Position numbers and translations under genes: made by a program. From contig NZ_MZMU01000024.1 of assembly GCF_004123835.1 (NCBI RefSeq), forward strand, positions 372,001-436,000: a DNA stretch of 64,000 nucleotides, written 5' to 3'. The stretch's first letter is position 1. Each line of letters begins with the position of its first letter. The notes under the pieces are model-generated. The model saw only the letters and a program-made list of their open reading frames with translations, had not been told where the DNA came from and did not search any database. This stretch comes from Rhizobium leguminosarum. Lineage in GTDB: Bacteria; Pseudomonadota; Alphaproteobacteria; Rhizobiales; Rhizobiaceae. Below, in pieces: positions 61,701-64,000 of the stretch.

Positions 61701-62459
61701 ATGTTCTCGCTTCTGAAGACAAGGCCGAAAGCCCGCAAACCGGCTCCGCCCGAAACGCGGACGTTGGATGTGGCTGGCCGGCTTATGCCGCTGACGATCA
61801 AGCAGCATGACCGGGCGACACGCATCACGCTGCGCATCGAACCGGGTGGCCGCGCCTTGAAGATGACGGTGCCGAAAGGCCTTGCGGCGCGTGAGGTCAA
61901 TGCCTTCCTCGATCGTCACCAGGGGTGGCTGTTCACCAAGCTTGCCAAGTTTTCAACCGATGCCGGCCTGCGTGACGGTGGCGAAATCCTCCTTCGCGGC
62001 GTTTCCCATCGCATCCAGCATAGCGGCAGCTTGCGCGGGCTGACGGAGGCGATTTCCATAGACGGCAGGCCGGTGCTGCGCGTCAGCGGCATGCCGGAAC
62101 ATGTTGGACGGCGCATTGCTGCCTTTCTCAAGAAAGAGGCGCGTGCCGATCTCGCAAGACTGGCGATGATGCATGCCGGAACGATCCGGGCGCCGGTCCG
62201 CTCGATCTCGATGAAGGATACCCGCAGCCGCTGGGGCTCGTGTTCGTCGGAGGGAAATCTGAGCTTTTCCTGGCGTATCGTCATGGCTCCGCCTTCGGTG
62301 ATCGATTATCTCGCGGCCCATGAAGTTGCCCATCTCAAGGAAATGAACCACGGCCCGCACTTCTGGGCCCTCTGCCGTAAGCTTTGCCCCGGTACGGAGG
62401 AGGCGAAGTCCTGGCTCAAGCGGCATGGCAGCCAGTTGCATGCCATCGATTTCGACTAG
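61701..62459 (+). CDS. YgjP-type (DUF45) metallopeptidase
   Basis: This 252-residue zinc metalloprotein of the M48-related YgjP/SprT-like family has the H-E-V-A-H motif, and the third ligand follows in N-H-G-P-H-F-W. A first domain of about 160 residues precedes it. Its substrate is unknown. A repeat element follows the gene. Confidence 0.9.
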   Translation: MFSLLKTRPKARKPAPPETRTLDVAGRLMPLTIKQHDRATRITLRIEPGGRALKMTVPKGLAAREVNAFLDRHQGWLFTKLAKFSTDAGLRDGGEILLRGVSHRIQHSGSLRGLTEAISIDGRPVLRVSGMPEHVGRRIAAFLKKEARADLARLAMMHAGTIRAPVRSISMKDTRSRWGSCSSEGNLSFSWRIVMAPPSVIDYLAAHEVAHLKEMNHGPHFWALCRKLCPGTEEAKSWLKRHGSQLHAIDFD

Positions 62460-62460
62460 C

Positions 62461-62551
62461 GCATAACCCGGAAAGTCGGAATCGATTTTTCGCAAAGCAT
62501 TATGCGCAGATTTAAAGTGATAGCGCGTCCTTTGGACGCGCGGCGCTCTAG
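62461..62551. repeat. Rhizobial palindromic intergenic repeat, family A copy 3
   Basis: GTCGGAATCGATTTTTCG, a TTATGC block, ATTTAAAGTG and AGCGCGTCCTTTGGACGCGCGGCGCTCTAG. The inner hairpin GCGTCC / GGACGC is intact and has a short TTT loop. It runs between the YgjP gene and trpF. Confidence 0.7.
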
Positions 62552-62626
62552 CCGAGAGCCGCGCTAAATTCAGCGTTCGTCGCAAATTGGCTCGACTCTT
62601 TCCACATTTCGTGTCACTTCGCTGCC

Positions 62627-63295
62627 ATGAGACCGGATATCAAGATCTGTGGCTTGAAGACGCCTGACGCTGTCGATCGCGCGCTGAAACGCGGCGCGAC
62701 CCATATCGGTTTTATCTTCTTCGAAAAGAGCCCGCGCTACATCGAGCCGGACCTGGCGGCAAAACTTGCCGAACCTGCGCGCGGCAAGGCGAAAATCGTC
62801 GCCGTCGTCGTCGATCCGACCAATGACGAACTGGACGAGATCGTGTCGTTGTTGAAGCCGGATATGCTCCAGCTTCACGGCAACGAGAGCCCCGAACATG
62901 TGCTGACCATAAAGGCGGTCTATGGTCTGCCTGTGATGAAGGTCTTTTCGGTACGCACGGCAGACGACCTGAAGCGCGTCGAGGCCTATATTGGCATCGC
63001 CGACCGTTTTCTCTTCGACGCCAAAGCGCCGAAGGGTTCGGAACTGCCTGGCGGCAATGGAATTTCCTTCGATTGGAGCCTTCTCAGCTGGCTTGACGGC
63101 AGCGTCGACTACATGCTTTCCGGCGGGCTGAACAAGGACAATGTCGCAGAAGCGCTTTTCATCACCAACGCACCGGGTATCGACGTCTCCTCGGGAGTCG
63201 AAACTACGCCTGGCGTGAAGAGCGTCGCGAAGATCGACGAATTTTTTGACGCGGTCGAAAAGGCGAATGCGCCGATGATGGCCTCAGGGAGTTGA
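62627..63295 (+). CDS. trpF: Phosphoribosylanthranilate isomerase
   Basis: This enzyme converts PRA to CdRP in tryptophan synthesis. The TIM barrel has the catalytic cysteine in K-I-C-G-L-K at residues 5-10, and the catalytic aspartate in F-L-F-D-A-K-A-P. Length 222 is normal. trpB begins two bases after its stop, so trpF-trpB(-trpA) is an operon. Confidence 0.95.
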   Translation: MRPDIKICGLKTPDAVDRALKRGATHIGFIFFEKSPRYIEPDLAAKLAEPARGKAKIVAVVVDPTNDELDEIVSLLKPDMLQLHGNESPEHVLTIKAVYGLPVMKVFSVRTADDLKRVEAYIGIADRFLFDAKAPKGSELPGGNGISFDWSLLSWLDGSVDYMLSGGLNKDNVAEALFITNAPGIDVSSGVETTPGVKSVAKIDEFFDAVEKANAPMMASGS

Positions 63296-63297
63296 GA

Positions 63298-64000
63298 GTG
63301 AACGAGACGCCTAAACCGAATTCCTTCCGTTCCGGCCCCGATGAAGATGGCCGTTTCGGCATTTATGGCGGTCGTTTCGTCGCCGAAACATTGATGCCGC
63401 TGATCCTTGATCTGCAGGACGAGTGGAGCAGAGCAAAGAACGATCCGGCATTCCAGGCCGAATTGAAGCATCTCGGCGCGCATTATATCGGCCGCCCCAG
63501 CCCGCTCTATTTCGCCGAGCGGCTGACGGCCGAACTCGGCGGCGCCAAGATCTATTTCAAGCGCGAAGAGCTGAACCATACCGGCTCGCACAAGATCAAC
63601 AATTGCATCGGCCAGATCCTGCTCGCCAAGCGCATGGGCAAGACCCGCATCATCGCCGAAACCGGTGCTGGTCAGCATGGCGTCGCCTCGGCAACCGTTG
63701 CCGCCCGCTTCGGCCTTCCCTGCGTCGTCTATATGGGCGCCACCGACGTCGAGCGTCAGGCGCCCAACGTTTTCCGCATGAAGCTGCTCGGTGCGGAAGT
63801 CAAACCGGTCACGGCAGGCAGCGGCACGCTGAAGGACGCCATGAACGAGGCACTTCGCGACTGGGTCACCAATGTCGAGGATACCTATTACCTGATCGGA
63901 ACGGCAGCCGGTCCGCATCCCTATCCGGAGATGGTTCGCGATTTCCAGTCGGTGATCGGTACCGAAGCGAAAGAGCAGATGCTGGCGGCCGAAGGCCGCT
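63298..64000 (+). CDS. trpB: Tryptophan synthase beta chain (5' part)
   Basis: This PLP enzyme joins indole and serine to tryptophan. The first 234 codons are in the window. The GTG start lies two bases after trpF and has GGGAG upstream. R-F-G-I-Y-G-G-R-F-V-A-E-T opens the conserved part, and the PLP lysine is in H-T-G-S-H-K-I-N-N, so the site is intact. The 3' end is cut by the window boundary; trpA should follow. Confidence 0.95.
   Translation, partial: MNETPKPNSFRSGPDEDGRFGIYGGRFVAETLMPLILDLQDEWSRAKNDPAFQAELKHLGAHYIGRPSPLYFAERLTAELGGAKIYFKREELNHTGSHKINNCIGQILLAKRMGKTRIIAETGAGQHGVASATVAARFGLPCVVYMGATDVERQAPNVFRMKLLGAEVKPVTAGSGTLKDAMNEALRDWVTNVEDTYYLIGTAAGPHPYPEMVRDFQSVIGTEAKEQMLAAEGR

Overview
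The window reads as one contiguous piece of a main chromosome from a fast-growing Rhizobium of the R. etli / R. leguminosarum clade. This is inferred from gene content, from the order mnmE-mnmG-rsmG-parA-parB near hemE, and from Rhizobium-type dispersed palindromic intergenic repeats; no 16S rRNA gene or tRNA is present to confirm it. The window holds the predicted replication origin and chromosome partition region. No CRISPR array, prophage or insertion sequence was seen.

Layout. 0-7.5 kb: a PAP2 phosphatase, an MHS-type MFS transporter with a large extra loop, and a minus-strand cluster (PhoA-type alkaline phosphatase, Tat-exported DUF3299-like protein, MacB/LolD-like ABC ATPase and His-rich permease) headed by a near-perfect Pho box. 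7.5-13.4 kb: asd, a lytic transglycosylase, a GGDEF diguanylate cyclase, beta-carbonic anhydrase and pyridoxal kinase. 13.7-19.9 kb: the 180-kDa-class NAD-glutamate dehydrogenase and a UMF1-type transporter. 19.9-26.3 kb: purH, a heparinase II/III-like protein, rsmB, htpX and an SdhAF4-like protein. 26.5-33.4 kb: acsA, trcR (DUF1013), an isolated flagellin, prpE and a YggS-type PLP protein. 33.6-37.8 kb: leuS-lptE-holA. 37.9-46.6 kb, all minus strand: parB, parA, rsmG, mnmG, mnmE, rho, hemJ, hemE.

The 401-bp gap between hemE and ppsR (46643-47043) has an AT-rich block, one perfect DnaA box plus degenerate ones, and several GANTC (CcrM) sites. This matches the hemE-linked oriC of Caulobacter and Sinorhizobium. 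Four ParB-binding parS palindromes occur at 6, 40180, 42141 and 48496. Three lie within about 7 kb of the predicted origin, and two of them sit inside the 5' ends of rsmG and aroE. Genes on both sides of the gap mostly point away from it.

47-57.3 kb, mostly plus strand: ppsR, maf, aroE, coaE, dnaQ, then secB and fxsA (minus), then the overlapping chain timA (Tim44-like)-mltA-smr-xre, then gyrB. 57.3-64 kb: a nitroreductase, a frameshifted DUF2218 gene, a fumarylacetoacetase-family hydrolase, phaZ with a candidate PhaR operator, DUF2852, a YgjP-type metallopeptidase, trpF and the start of trpB (cut by the window edge).

The points most worth pursuing are the Pho-box-headed phosphatase/ABC cluster with its His-rich permease and DUF3299-like partner (possibly a zinc supply route for the phosphatase), the parS/oriC architecture, the 190-residue insertion in the MHS transporter, the broken DUF2218 gene and the phaZ operator.
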